64,000 bases of DNA from Micromonospora sp. M71_S20. GTDB taxonomy: Bacteria; Actinomycetota; Actinomycetes; Mycobacteriales; Micromonosporaceae. The position numbers and the translations under genes were made by a program. Location of the stretch: assembly GCF_003664255.1 (NCBI RefSeq), contig NZ_RCCV01000001.1:2604001-2668000 (forward strand). The letters are read 5' to 3'. Shown here one piece after another: positions 52,757-61,889 of this stretch. How positions within the stretch are numbered: position 1 is the stretch's first letter; each line of letters begins with the position of its first letter. The notes beneath the pieces are model-generated. The model was given only the letters and a program-made list of their open reading frames with translations, ran no database searches and was not told the DNA's origin.

Positions 52757-55276
52757 TCAGGCGGGCAGGTGGCGGTCGGTGCGGCCGCGCCCGCCCGGCC
52801 GGCGGCCCGGGGCGAGCCGGATCACGGCTCCGGCGTCGTGCAGCGGAGGCGCGAGGGTGCCGGGGCTGCCGCCGGAGCCGCGCCGGAACGCCGCGAGGAG
52901 CGTGCCGGCTGGCATCGGCCGGGCGAAGAGGTGCCCCTGGCCGGCGGTGCAGCCCAGCTCCCAGAGGGCCCGGCGCTGTGGCTCGCTCTCCACGCCCTCG
53001 GCCACCACGTCGAGCCCGAGGCTGCGGCCCAGGTCGAGGGTGGAGCGGATGACGGCGGCGGCCTCGGCGGAGGTCTGCATGGCGGTCACGAAGCTGCGGT
53101 CGATCTTCAGCTCGTGCACGGGGATGCGGGAGAGCAGCGACAGGGAGGAGTAGCCGGTGCCGAAGTCGTCGAGCGCCAGCCGGACCCCCTCGTCGCGCAG
53201 CCGGTTGAGCACCCGGTCGACCACGTCGAGCTGGCTGAGGGTGAGCGTCTCGGTCAGCTCCAGCACCAGCCGGTCGGGGGGCAGGTCGTGGGCCCGCAGC
53301 CGGGCCAGCACGGAGCCCGGGAAGCGGGCGTCGAGGAGGCTGCGCGGCGACACGTTGACCGCCACCGGCACGTCGAAGCCGGCGTCGCGCCAGCTGACCG
53401 CCGCGATCAGTGCCTGGTCGAGGATCGCCTCGGCGAAGGCGGGGAGCAGGCCGGAGCGTTCCACCGCCTCCAGGAAGCGCAGCGGGTCGATCATCCCGTG
53501 GGTGGGGTGGTGCCAGCGGGCGAGGGCCTCGGCGCCGGTGACCCGGCCGGTGCCCAGGTCGACGATGGGCTGGAAGTTGACGGTGAACTCGTGGTCGGCG
53601 ACGGCGCGCGGCAGTTCGCCGCCGAGGGTGAGCCGGCCGAGGTCGGCGGTGTCGCGGGTCGGGGCGTACGTCGAGGTCCGCTGTCCGGCCCGTTTGGCCT
53701 GGTACATCGCCACGTCCGCGCGGCGCAGCAGCTCCGGCATGCCGCCGGTGGCGGGTGCGGCGGCGATCCCGCCGCTGGCCTCGACGCTGATCCGCATGCC
53801 GTCGAGGTCGAACGGCTCGTGCAGCGTGGCGAGCAGGGTCTCCGCGCGGTGGGCGGCCACCGCCGGGGCCGGCAGACCCCGCAGGAGTACGGCGAACTCG
53901 TCGCCGCCGAGCCGGGCCACCAGGTCCCCCTCCTGGGCGGCGTCGCGCAGCCGCTCGGCGACCTGCACCAGGACGTGGTCCCCGGCGGCGTGCCCGAGGG
54001 TGTCGTTGACCTCCTTGAAGTGGTTGAGGTCGATCAGCACCAGCGCGGTCACCCCGTCGGCGTGCCGGGTGTTGAGATGTTCGGTGCCCTGGTCGAGCAG
54101 GTGCCGGCGGTTGGCCAGCCCGGTCAGCGCGTCGTGGGTGGCGGCGTACGCGTGCTCGTCGGCGACCCGGGCCAGTTCGGCGTACGCCTGCGCGTTGCGT
54201 ACCGCCGTGCACAGCGCCGAGGCGAAGGTGCGCAGCGTGTACTGCTCCCGCTCGGAGAGCTGCACGGGCCCCCGGAACCGCAGTCGCAGTACGCCCACGT
54301 CGACCGTGCGGTCGTGCCCCTCCAGGGCGGCGGGGACCACGGTGCCGTCCACGGAGGTCGGCTCGCCGGCCGGCCCGTCGTACGTGGTGCCGGGCGCGCC
54401 GCCGCGGACGGTCCGGCCGCCGTCGCGCAGCTCGATCTCCACCTCGTCGGCGGAGAACAGCTCGGCGGCCTGGGTGACGGCGGTGGTGAGGACCTTGTCC
54501 AGGTCGACCACGTTGAGCGCGTCGGTGGTGCGGGCCAGCCGCTGCCACGCCTGCTGCTCGGTGCGGGCCTTGACCCGGTTGGAGTAGAGCAGGTGGAGGC
54601 TGAGTACGAGGGGCGGCACCGCCAGCAGGAGCCGGGGATCCCCATGGAGGATGAACAGCGTGGTGACGATGAGGACGAAGCGCGCCAGCGCGCTCGTCAG
54701 GCGCAGCCCGAGATCCTCGCGGAAGAGCTGCCTGAGCCGGGTGCCGGTGGCGAGTGCGATGACCGGGAGGGTCAGCACTTCGTCGAGGACCACCGTGACG
54801 GCGTAGGCGACCCCGATCGGGCCGAGGGCCGGCCACAGGTCGGTGATCGGTGGTGCCCCTCCGGCCGCGTGGAGGGCGGCCCCGCCGCCCACCGCCAGCA
54901 GCATGGTCTTGGCCACCCCGAAGGCGGCCTTCAGCGGCGGGAGCTTGGCGAGGTACTGGGCTATCGCCACCCCGATCCCGGTGGTCAGGATCACCAGCGG
55001 AGTCGGCGCGACCGCCAGGCTCAGGATGATCGCTGTCTCGCTCCAGGAGATCGCGTGGACCGTCGCGCGGATCCGGATCCGCCACTTGATCGTCATGGCG
55101 AGGAGGGCCAGACAGATCAGAGTGAGCGAGAGCGTCAGGTGGTTACGGGACCAGTCCAGTTTCGTCAGCTCGCGCAGACACAGGGCGGCCGCGATGGCGG
55201 CCACAACGCAGACGAGGCCGACGTGCAGCGTCAGCCGCCGCTCGGCCTCTGTCTTGCCCACGTTCAGTCGTGTCAC
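52757..55276 (-). CDS. Diguanylate cyclase/phosphodiesterase with membrane and GAF-like regions
   Basis: An 839-residue cyclic-di-GMP enzyme. About seven membrane spans (LHVGLVCVVAAIAAALCL first) occupy the first 220 residues, followed by a GAF-like region (TTDALNVVDLDKVLTTAVTQAAELF, near 265). The GGDEF domain has intact LGGDEFAVLL (near 460); the usual inhibitory RxxD five residues before it reads QEGD. The EAL domain has GAEALARWHHP (near 580), NVSPRSLL, ELTETLTLSQLD, LDDFGTGYSSL (near 690) and KIDRSF, so both activities could be active. GTG 55276 was chosen for the GGGA nearby; TTG 55312 and later GTGs are possible. Confidence 0.87.
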   Translation of the reverse strand: MTRLNVGKTEAERRLTLHVGLVCVVAAIAAALCLRELTKLDWSRNHLTLSLTLICLALLAMTIKWRIRIRATVHAISWSETAIILSLAVAPTPLVILTTGIGVAIAQYLAKLPPLKAAFGVAKTMLLAVGGGAALHAAGGAPPITDLWPALGPIGVAYAVTVVLDEVLTLPVIALATGTRLRQLFREDLGLRLTSALARFVLIVTTLFILHGDPRLLLAVPPLVLSLHLLYSNRVKARTEQQAWQRLARTTDALNVVDLDKVLTTAVTQAAELFSADEVEIELRDGGRTVRGGAPGTTYDGPAGEPTSVDGTVVPAALEGHDRTVDVGVLRLRFRGPVQLSEREQYTLRTFASALCTAVRNAQAYAELARVADEHAYAATHDALTGLANRRHLLDQGTEHLNTRHADGVTALVLIDLNHFKEVNDTLGHAAGDHVLVQVAERLRDAAQEGDLVARLGGDEFAVLLRGLPAPAVAAHRAETLLATLHEPFDLDGMRISVEASGGIAAAPATGGMPELLRRADVAMYQAKRAGQRTSTYAPTRDTADLGRLTLGGELPRAVADHEFTVNFQPIVDLGTGRVTGAEALARWHHPTHGMIDPLRFLEAVERSGLLPAFAEAILDQALIAAVSWRDAGFDVPVAVNVSPRSLLDARFPGSVLARLRAHDLPPDRLVLELTETLTLSQLDVVDRVLNRLRDEGVRLALDDFGTGYSSLSLLSRIPVHELKIDRSFVTAMQTSAEAAAVIRSTLDLGRSLGLDVVAEGVESEPQRRALWELGCTAGQGHLFARPMPAGTLLAAFRRGSGGSPGTLAPPLHDAGAVIRLAPGRRPGGRGRTDRHLPA

Positions 55277-56161
55277 GGCATCCCGACTGCCTCCGCCTGC
55301 TAAGCACGCCAAGATTACCCGCGGTCACGCGCCAGCCACAATCCTCAGTTCCACTCGTGTGCCGACATCGCTATCCCTCCCCGGTATCGCCCTTGGCCCT
55401 TGCGCCGCTGTGTTCCGCGACGCCGACAGCCTAAGTGCGGTTCGGCCAATTATGGAGGGATATATGTGACTATGGGCAATGGATGAGAACCGCGCCCTAC
55501 GGCGTGACTTTGTGCTTACGGGCGGGAACTCAGTGCTGTGTTTCCGTCGACTTCCGGTTAACGCTAGATAATGAACCGGTGGCGGCGTCGGCGGCATCGG
55601 ACACGACGGTGCAGTTTGCAGCGGCCGAGGTCCCGGACGCCGGCTCGTGGAGCGGACCCCGGGCACGCCGCGTGGTCGAGGCCACCGCTTCCGTGCCGGT
55701 ACGCCCCCATCCGCCCGGTGATTCCGTCAGCGCCGACCCTCTGCTGCCGCCCTCGACGACGGCACGGAACGACCGGAGCAAGATGCACTCCGCACGTTGC
55801 CCGTCGCCGACCCGATCGACTCGCGACCGGGCAATTCTCTCGGTGGTGATGATCGCTTCCGTGGCGTTGCGGAGTCAATGACGTGACATCGTTCCGCCGA
55901 TGGCATCCGAGTCACCGCCCACCGGGGAGGACGCCTATCGGGCCGGTCCGTGAAGCGGGGTGGAAACGATCGCTGAGCAACGGGCCGGAAACGCGTTCCC
56001 AATTCGCGACAGGGGTGGTGCCCAGTCACCCGAAGTCGCGGCCGACGCGCGATCGAAAGGGACGGCGGTGCGGCATGCGGCCCGGCGACGCCCTGCGCCC
56101 GACGCCGCGTGCCCGTACCGGTGACCCCGGGCATCCGTACCGGAAAGATAGGCTCGCGAGC
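55277..56161. other. Large divergent intergenic region without a supported gene
   Basis: This 885 bp stretch separates the GGDEF-EAL gene from moaC. It is less GC-rich around 55430-55580. It contains a GGAGGGATAT sequence (55454-55463) in front of ATG-TGA, which would make a start-stop unit. The open frames on both strands (up to 148 codons) give Ser/Arg/Pro-rich products without recognisable features. I see promoter-like AT patches but no clear -35/-10 pair. Confidence 0.5.
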
Positions 56162-56653
56162 GTGACCGATCCCGCGCAGCTCACCCACGTCGACCCGGCG
56201 GGCGCGGCCCGCATGGTCGATGTCTCCGCGAAGGCGGTCACCGGCCGCCTGGCCGTCGCCGCCGGCCGGCTCCGCACCACGACGGAGGTCGTCGAGCTGC
56301 TGCGCCGCGACGGGTTGCCCAAGGGCGACGCGCTGGCGGTCGGCCGCCTCGCCGGCATCATGGGCGCGAAGCGCACCCCCGACCTGATCCCGCTCTGCCA
56401 TCCCATCGCCCTGCACGGCGTCACGGTCGACCTGACGCTCACCGACGACACCGTCGAGATCACCGCCACCGCGCGCACGGCGGGCCGCACCGGCGTGGAG
56501 ATGGAGGCGCTGACCGCGGTGGCCGTCGCCGGGCTGGCGCTGGTCGACATGGTCAAGGCGGTCGACCCGGCGGCCAGCGTGGAGGCGGTCCGGGTGCTGC
56601 GCAAGGAGGGCGGCAAGACCGGCCTGTGGGTCCGCCCGGAGCAGCGGCCGTGA
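56162..56653 (+). CDS. moaC: Cyclic pyranopterin monophosphate synthase MoaC
   Basis: A 163-residue MoaC, the second enzyme of molybdenum cofactor synthesis with MoaA. The motifs ARMVDVSAKAVTGR (near residue 15), KRTPDLIPLCHPIAL (near 65), GVEMEALTAVAVAGLALVDMVKA (near 107) and KEGGKTGLW (near 149) cover the active site, including the conserved Lys and His. The start is the GTG at 56162 (VTDPAQLTHVDP); the upstream frame is non-coding. It overlaps mog by four bases. Confidence 0.95.
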   Translation: MTDPAQLTHVDPAGAARMVDVSAKAVTGRLAVAAGRLRTTTEVVELLRRDGLPKGDALAVGRLAGIMGAKRTPDLIPLCHPIALHGVTVDLTLTDDTVEITATARTAGRTGVEMEALTAVAVAGLALVDMVKAVDPAASVEAVRVLRKEGGKTGLWVRPEQRP

Positions 56654-57120
56654 TCAGGGCGCGGGTGGTCGTGGCGTCCAACCGGGCCGCGGCCGGGGTG
56701 TACGCGGACACCAGCGGTCCCCTGCTCGTGGCCGGCCTGCGCGACCTCGGCTGCGAGGTGGACGGGCCGGTGGTGGTGCCCGACGGCGAGCCCGTGGGCG
56801 AGGCGCTGCGCGCCGCCCTGGCCGACGGGATCGACGTGGTGCTGACCAGCGGCGGTACGGGGATCAACCCCTCCGACCGCACCCCCGAGGTGACCCGGGC
56901 GCTGCTCGATCACGAGATCCCCGGCATCGCCGAGGCGATCCGGGCGCACAGCCGCGACAAGGTCCCCGCCGCCGCGCTCTCCCGGGGGCTCGCCGGCGTC
57001 GTCGGCCGGATGCTGGTGGTCAACCTGCCCGGATCGACCGGCGGCGCCAGGGACGGCCTCGCCGTGCTCGGGCCGATCCTCCGCCACGCCGTCGACCAGC
57101 TCCGCGGCGGCGACCACTGA
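56650..57120 (+). CDS. mog: Molybdopterin adenylyltransferase-like protein (MogA/MoaB)
   Basis: A 156-residue MogA/MoaB-family protein, which adenylylates molybdopterin before molybdate insertion. Its SGGTGINPSDRTPE (near residue 67) and NLPGSTGGARDGL (near 127) motifs bind the pterin and nucleotide. The start GTG overlaps the moaC stop. I cannot decide between the MogA and MoaB names; the function in the pathway is the same. Confidence 0.9.
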   Translation: MIRARVVVASNRAAAGVYADTSGPLLVAGLRDLGCEVDGPVVVPDGEPVGEALRAALADGIDVVLTSGGTGINPSDRTPEVTRALLDHEIPGIAEAIRAHSRDKVPAAALSRGLAGVVGRMLVVNLPGSTGGARDGLAVLGPILRHAVDQLRGGDH

Positions 57121-57202
57121 CGAGGCGGGAGGGCCGCGACCAAGCGGTGGGCGTAGGACCGCTGACGGCGCGACCGGCGTGCCGCACCGTTAGGCTCGGC
57201 CG

Positions 57203-58462
57203 GTGAGCACGGAAACCGCCCCGGCCGCCGAGCCGGCCACCGCGCCCCCGCCCGCCGGCTGGGAGGAGGCCCGCTCCCGGGCCTACGCGGTCGGCCTGGC
57301 CGCCGCGCTCCCCGCCGTCAGCCGGCCGCTCGCCGAGATCGACGGGCACACCCTCGCCGAGCCGCTGACCACCCGTACGGACCTGCCCGCCTTCCCCACC
57401 TCCAGCGTCGACGGCTGGGCCGTGCGCGGCGCCGGGCCGTGGCGGCCGGTCGGGCGGGTGCTGGCGGGCGGCACCCCGGCCCCGCTGACCGACGACGGGA
57501 CGACCGTCGAGATCGCCACCGGCGCGATGGTGCCGGAGGGCACCACGGCCGTGCTGCGGGTGGAGGAGTCCCGTCGTACGCCGGAGGGGCTCGTCGACGG
57601 CACGCCACGGCCGGCGCCGGAGTGGCGCGAGCCGGGCGAGGAGGCGTACGCCGGGGAGGAACTGGTCCCCGCCGGCACGCCGGTGGACCCGGCGCTGATC
57701 GGCCTGGCCGCCTCCTGCGGGCACGACAGCCTGCTGGTGCGGCGGCAGCCCCGCGCCGCGCTGCTGGTCTTCGGCGACGAGCTGCTGACCGCCGGCCCGC
57801 CCGGCGCCGGCCGGGTGCGGGACGCGCTCGGGCCGGCGGTGCCGGCCTGGCTGCGCCGGTACGGCTGCCTGGTCCGCCCGTCGGACGTGGTCGGACCGGT
57901 GGCGGACACGCTCCCGGCGCACGTGGCGGCGCTGCGCGCCGCGCTGGCCACCGCCGACCTCGTGTGCACCACCGGCGGCACGATGCACGGGCCGGTCGAC
58001 CACCTGCATCCCACGCTGGAGGCGCTCGGCGCCGACTACGTGGTCAACACGGTGGCCGTGCGGCCCGGGTTCCCGATGCTGCTGGCGCGGCTGGTCGACG
58101 CCGACGGCCGGGTCCGGTTCGTCGCCGGGCTGCCCGGCAACCCGCAGTCCGCCATCGTCGCCCTGGTCTCGCTGGTCGCCCCGCTGCTGGCCGGCCTGGC
58201 GGGCCGCCCGATGCCGGTGCTGCCGCACGTCACGCTCGCCGAGCCGGTGCGCGGCCGGGGCGGGTACACCCACCTGGCGCTGGTCCGGTTGGACCGGACC
58301 GCCGGCACCGCGCACCCGGTGCGGCACGTCGGCTCGGCGATGCTGCGCGGCCTGGCCGGCGCCGACGGGTTCGCCGTCATCCGCCCCGGCACCTCCGGCG
58401 AGCCGGGGGACCGGGTGCCGGTCGTACCGCTGCCGCTGCTGCCCGGGGAGCGTGCGTGGTGA
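57203..58462 (+). CDS. moeA: Molybdopterin molybdenumtransferase MoeA
   Basis: A 419-residue MoeA that inserts molybdate into adenylylated molybdopterin. FPTSSVDGWAVRG (near residue 64) and GAMVPEGTTAVLRVEE (near 111) belong to the front domains. CTTGGTMHGPVDHL (near 254) is the Mog-like active region, in which the usual GGxSxG reads GGTMHG. RFVAGLPGNPQSAIVA (near 311) is the second pterin motif. The end is the usual beta-domain. The start is GTG 57203. It overlaps moaE by four bases (GTGA). Confidence 0.92.
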   Translation: MSTETAPAAEPATAPPPAGWEEARSRAYAVGLAAALPAVSRPLAEIDGHTLAEPLTTRTDLPAFPTSSVDGWAVRGAGPWRPVGRVLAGGTPAPLTDDGTTVEIATGAMVPEGTTAVLRVEESRRTPEGLVDGTPRPAPEWREPGEEAYAGEELVPAGTPVDPALIGLAASCGHDSLLVRRQPRAALLVFGDELLTAGPPGAGRVRDALGPAVPAWLRRYGCLVRPSDVVGPVADTLPAHVAALRAALATADLVCTTGGTMHGPVDHLHPTLEALGADYVVNTVAVRPGFPMLLARLVDADGRVRFVAGLPGNPQSAIVALVSLVAPLLAGLAGRPMPVLPHVTLAEPVRGRGGYTHLALVRLDRTAGTAHPVRHVGSAMLRGLAGADGFAVIRPGTSGEPGDRVPVVPLPLLPGERAW

Positions 58463-58911
58463 CCGCGCCGACGGCCGACGCATCGGCCTACCAGCCCGCG
58501 ACGTTCGGCGAGGTCACCGACCGGCCGCTCGACCTCGCCGCGCACGAGGCGGCGGTCGCGGACCGCCGGGCCGGCGCGGTGGTCTCGTTCCAGGGGGTGG
58601 TCCGCGACCACGACCACGGCCGCGCGGTGACCAGCCTGGAGTACGAGGGCCACCCGAGCGCCGAACGGATCCTGCGCGAGGTCGCGGCCGAGATAGCCGC
58701 CGACCCGGACGTGTACGCGGTCGCGGTGTCGCACCGGGTCGGCCCGCTCGCCATCGGCGACGCGGCCCTGGTGGCGGCGGTCAGCACCGCCCACCGGGCC
58801 GCCGCGTTCGCGGCCTGCGCCCGACTGGTCGACGAGGTCAAGGCGCGGCTGCCGATCTGGAAGCGGCAGGTCTTCGCCGACGGCACCGAGGAGTGGGTGA
58901 ACTGCCCCTGA
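58459..58911 (+). CDS. moaE: Molybdopterin synthase catalytic subunit MoaE
   Basis: A 150-residue MoaE, the large subunit that transfers sulfur from MoaD to the precursor. GAVVSFQGVVRDHDHGRAV (near residue 37) and LEYEGHPSAERILREVAAEI (near 59) are conserved. The active-site Lys lies in PIWKRQVFADGTEEWVNC (near 132). The GTG overlaps the moeA stop, so moaC-mog and moeA-moaE are two tightly coupled pairs 82 bp apart. MoaA and MoaD are not in the window. Confidence 0.95.
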   Translation: MTAPTADASAYQPATFGEVTDRPLDLAAHEAAVADRRAGAVVSFQGVVRDHDHGRAVTSLEYEGHPSAERILREVAAEIAADPDVYAVAVSHRVGPLAIGDAALVAAVSTAHRAAAFAACARLVDEVKARLPIWKRQVFADGTEEWVNCP

Positions 58912-58927
58912 GGGGCGGTCCACCCGG

Positions 58928-60370
58928 TCAGCGGCGGAGGCTCGGCGCGGCCTGGCGGCCGAACCGGTCGGCGTAGAAGGCCGGCTCGGCGCCGGGGCGC
59001 CACGGCAGGGCGGCGACCAGCAGGATCAGGGCCAGCGCCAGCGAGTTCTCCATCAGGGCGCCGAAGAGGCCGTCCTGGTAGTGCGACACCTCGGGGAGCT
59101 GGTGCTCGTACGGCCAGATCGGGGAGACCAGGAAGAGCAGGTAGAGCCCGATCGCCGCGACGCCGTGCCGGAGCCCGGTCAGCGTCGGGTACCAGATCGG
59201 CGAGCGCAGCCCGGTCACCCCCGGCGGCCCGCCGTACCCGCCCTGACCGGCCCGCTGGGCCAGCCCGCGACTGGCTTCGCGGCGGCGTACGGCGGCGTCG
59301 GCCAGCACGATGATCGCCGGGATCACCCAGACCAGGTGGTGCGTCCAGGAGATCGGGCTGATCACGTTGGCGGTGAGGCCGACCAGGGTGAACGCGGTCA
59401 GCTCGTCGCCGTCGGCGCGGGCGTTGACGGCCCGGGAGAGGCCGACCGCCAGCATCAGCACCGAGAACGACAGCCAGAGCAGGCCGGGCGTCTCGATCGA
59501 GTCGTACAGCCGGGCCAGCAGCCCCGCCAGCGACTGGTTGGGCGTCATGTCGGCGGCCCCGACCCGCTCGGTCTGCCAGAGCACGCCGCCGAAGTAGGCC
59601 CGCGACTCGGTGCCGACGACCGCGAAGGAACCGACCGTCACCGCGATCACCGTGCCGATCGCGGTGGTCGCGGCACGCCACTGCCGCGTGATCATCAGGT
59701 AGGCGATGAACAGCGCCGGGGTCAGCTTGACGGCGGTGGCCAGGCCGATGCCCACGCCGGCCCAGGCGCCGCTGTAGACGAAGCGCAGCAGCGGGCCGTC
59801 GGTCGGGGGGATGTGGGTGCCCCGGCGGGCCCGCCAGCGCAGGCCGATCAGGTCGGCCATGATCAGTGCGAAGAGGAGCAGGTTCACCTGGCCGTAGCCG
59901 AGGGTCTCCCGGGCCGGCTCGACGGCGACCGCCAGCGGCGTCGCGATCCCCACGGTGAACCAGAGGGGCCAACCGAGCCGGTCGACGATCGGGCGGAGCA
60001 GCCCGGCCAGAACGACGGCCAGGGCGGCGATGCTGGCGAGCGCGTTGACCGTCCCGGCCAGCTCGACCGGCAGGTGCGCCATCGGCAGCATCACCAGACC
60101 ACCGAACGGCGGGTAGGTGAAGCCCAGGGTGGTGCCGGGTGCGATGAACTCGTAGAGCTCGTGACCGCTCGCCCACCACACCACCGCGCCGTGGTAGATC
60201 TTCATGTCGAAGAAGTTGTACGGCCGCCCGAAAGCACCGATGGCGAGCCATGCGGCATAGGCGACGGCGGCCACGATGCCGGTCCGTACGACTGTCCTAC
60301 GATCGATCCCACGCGTTACGCGACGGACTGGGGCGAGGCGGTCCACCCGTCTTCCGACGGTCGCCGGCAT
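58928..60370 (-). CDS. Glycosyltransferase 87 family membrane protein (alpha-mannosyltransferase-like)
   Basis: A 480-residue GT-C-fold membrane protein with about 10-12 spans. FDMKIYHGAVVWWASGHELYEF (near residue 57; the Asp is a candidate base) and LGFTYPPFGGLVMLP (near 85) are the family signatures seen in polyprenyl-phosphomannose-dependent mannosyltransferases such as PimE. GYGQVNLLLFALIMADL and ISPISWTHHLVWV (near 345) follow. The substrate is unknown. The ATG at 60368-60370 was chosen; the frame upstream is Arg-rich and non-coding. It converges on moaE with 16 bp between stops. Confidence 0.85.
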   Translation of the reverse strand: MPATVGRRVDRLAPVRRVTRGIDRRTVVRTGIVAAVAYAAWLAIGAFGRPYNFFDMKIYHGAVVWWASGHELYEFIAPGTTLGFTYPPFGGLVMLPMAHLPVELAGTVNALASIAALAVVLAGLLRPIVDRLGWPLWFTVGIATPLAVAVEPARETLGYGQVNLLLFALIMADLIGLRWRARRGTHIPPTDGPLLRFVYSGAWAGVGIGLATAVKLTPALFIAYLMITRQWRAATTAIGTVIAVTVGSFAVVGTESRAYFGGVLWQTERVGAADMTPNQSLAGLLARLYDSIETPGLLWLSFSVLMLAVGLSRAVNARADGDELTAFTLVGLTANVISPISWTHHLVWVIPAIIVLADAAVRRREASRGLAQRAGQGGYGGPPGVTGLRSPIWYPTLTGLRHGVAAIGLYLLFLVSPIWPYEHQLPEVSHYQDGLFGALMENSLALALILLVAALPWRPGAEPAFYADRFGRQAAPSLRR

Positions 60371-60585
60371 GGCGTGGCCACCCCCGTACCAAGGTCGTCC
60401 TACCCGTCCAGGTCCTGCACGGAGCCTAGAACGGCGCCTCACGTTAATGCCTCCCGCGTTATGCGACCGTGTCCGATCCCACACATGTTTTTGACATTTC
60501 AACCGCGTTAACGCCTGTCGGGTGGTTCAGGTGATTCGCGGCGTTGACACGTGAGGGGCCGGCCGGAGGGAGGTATCGACGCAGG

Positions 60586-61131
60586 TCAGCCAGGCAGTCG
60601 TCGGGCCGTCGCTGCCGATCGTACGGCGATCCGGGCCTCCCTGCGGGCGGTACGGACGGCTCGCTGCACGGAACGTCGGGAGTGGCCGATCCGGTGACCG
60701 GTCCGCCACCGCAGCCCGGGCTTGCCGCCGGTGTCGGCGGCGGCGAGCAGCAGTCCGCCGAGGAGGCCGAGGTTCTTCAGGAAGTGGATCTGGTTGTTGT
60801 GCCGCGCCGCCGGGTCGTCGTTGTTCCAGAAGGGATGCCCGGCGAGGGTCACCGGGACCAGCGTGCCGGCGAGGACCAGCGCAGCCGGCCGGGCGAACCG
60901 GCCGGTGGCGAGCATCAGCCCGGCGCCGACCTGCACCGCCGCGTTGACCCGGATCAGCGTCTCGGTGTCGGTGGGGATGCGGGGGTCGGCCTTCTCCAGC
61001 AGCGGGGTCACCCGGTCCGTCACGGGCTTCGCGGCCGGGACCAGCCGCCCGGGGTTGCGGAGGTTGGTGAACCCGCTGACCACGAAGATGCCGCTCAGCA
61101 TGGCGCGGGCGAGGGAACGTACGGGTTTCAT
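60586..61131 (-). CDS. DoxX family membrane protein
   Basis: A 181-residue protein of the DoxX/DUF417-like group. It starts MKPVRSLARAMLSGIFVVSGFTNLRNPGRL, with the family Arg-phe/serine-gly core of helix 1. Three further spans follow (IRVNAAVQVGAGLMLATG, AALVLAGTLVPVTLAGHPFW, FLKNLGLLGGLLLAAA). HNNQIHFLKNLGLLGG near residue 115 is the typical second motif. The end is a 45-residue Arg-rich cytoplasmic tail. Related proteins form membrane oxidoreductase complexes in mycobacteria; the role here is unknown. Confidence 0.85.
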   Translation of the reverse strand: MKPVRSLARAMLSGIFVVSGFTNLRNPGRLVPAAKPVTDRVTPLLEKADPRIPTDTETLIRVNAAVQVGAGLMLATGRFARPAALVLAGTLVPVTLAGHPFWNNDDPAARHNNQIHFLKNLGLLGGLLLAAADTGGKPGLRWRTGHRIGHSRRSVQRAVRTARREARIAVRSAATARRLPG

Positions 61132-61265
61132 GGGTCAGTCATACCCCGTCGCCGGCCCGGCTACCCCCGCAACCGCCGATCCGGATCGGCGGGCGTGCAC
61201 GTCGCGCCACGCCGATTCGAGCGACCGTCGCAGATGGACGGGCTGTGAGGGGTAACGTGCCCCGC

Positions 61266-61811
61266 GTGACGACGCTGCGGTTGCGACCCGAGGACCCGGC
61301 CGACACCGGCGCGGTCCGGCGGGTGCTGGCCGCCGCGTTCGCCCGCCCCGACGTGTCCACGCCGCCCGAGGTGGGGCTGGTCGAGGAGTTGCGCGACACC
61401 GACGCCTGGGTGCCGGAGCTGGCGATGGTCGCCGAGTACGGCGGCGAGGTCGTCGGCTACGCCCTGCTCACCCGGGTCCGGGTGAAGTCCGACGACCACA
61501 CCGCGCCGGCGCTGGCGCTCGGTCCCGTGGCGGTCGCGCCGCACCGGCGGCGGATCGGGCTCGGCACGGCGGTGGTGCAGGCCGCCCTCGAGGCGGCCAC
61601 CGAGCTGGGCGAGCGGCTGGTGGTGGTGCTCGGCGACCCCGGCTACTACCACCGGTTCGGGTTCGGCCGGGCGGACCGGATGGGCCTGACCAGCCCCTGG
61701 TCGGGTCTCGGCGACCCCTGGCAGGCGCTGGTGCTGCCGCCGGCCACGAGCGGTGAGGGCCCGCCGCCGCGCGGCGAGGTGCTGTTCCCGCCGCCCTGGT
61801 CCAATGTCTGA
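61266..61811 (+). CDS. GNAT-family N-acetyltransferase (YhbS-like)
   Basis: A 181-residue N-acetyltransferase. LRPEDPADTGAVRRVLAAAF opens the fold. LALGPVAVAPHRRRIGLGTAVVQAALEAA (near residue 81) has the acetyl-CoA loop RRRIGLG, and VVLGDPGYYHRFGFGRAD (near 121) is the YhbS/Eis-like motif. The product is shaped like YhbS, whose substrate is uncertain. GTG 61266 is preferred because GAGGGG lies upstream; GTG 61245 is an alternative. Confidence 0.85.
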   Translation: MTTLRLRPEDPADTGAVRRVLAAAFARPDVSTPPEVGLVEELRDTDAWVPELAMVAEYGGEVVGYALLTRVRVKSDDHTAPALALGPVAVAPHRRRIGLGTAVVQAALEAATELGERLVVVLGDPGYYHRFGFGRADRMGLTSPWSGLGDPWQALVLPPATSGEGPPPRGEVLFPPPWSNV

Positions 61812-61889
61812 GGCCCGAGCCGCCCTGGTCGAAGGTCGGACGCCCGCGTCGCACGTCGACGGCCCCCGCCACATGCCCGTCGCGGCCGG

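Noticed and set aside
57318..57608. Short Arg/Pro-rich frames within moeA
   Set aside because: Alternative-frame shadows of a clear moeA.
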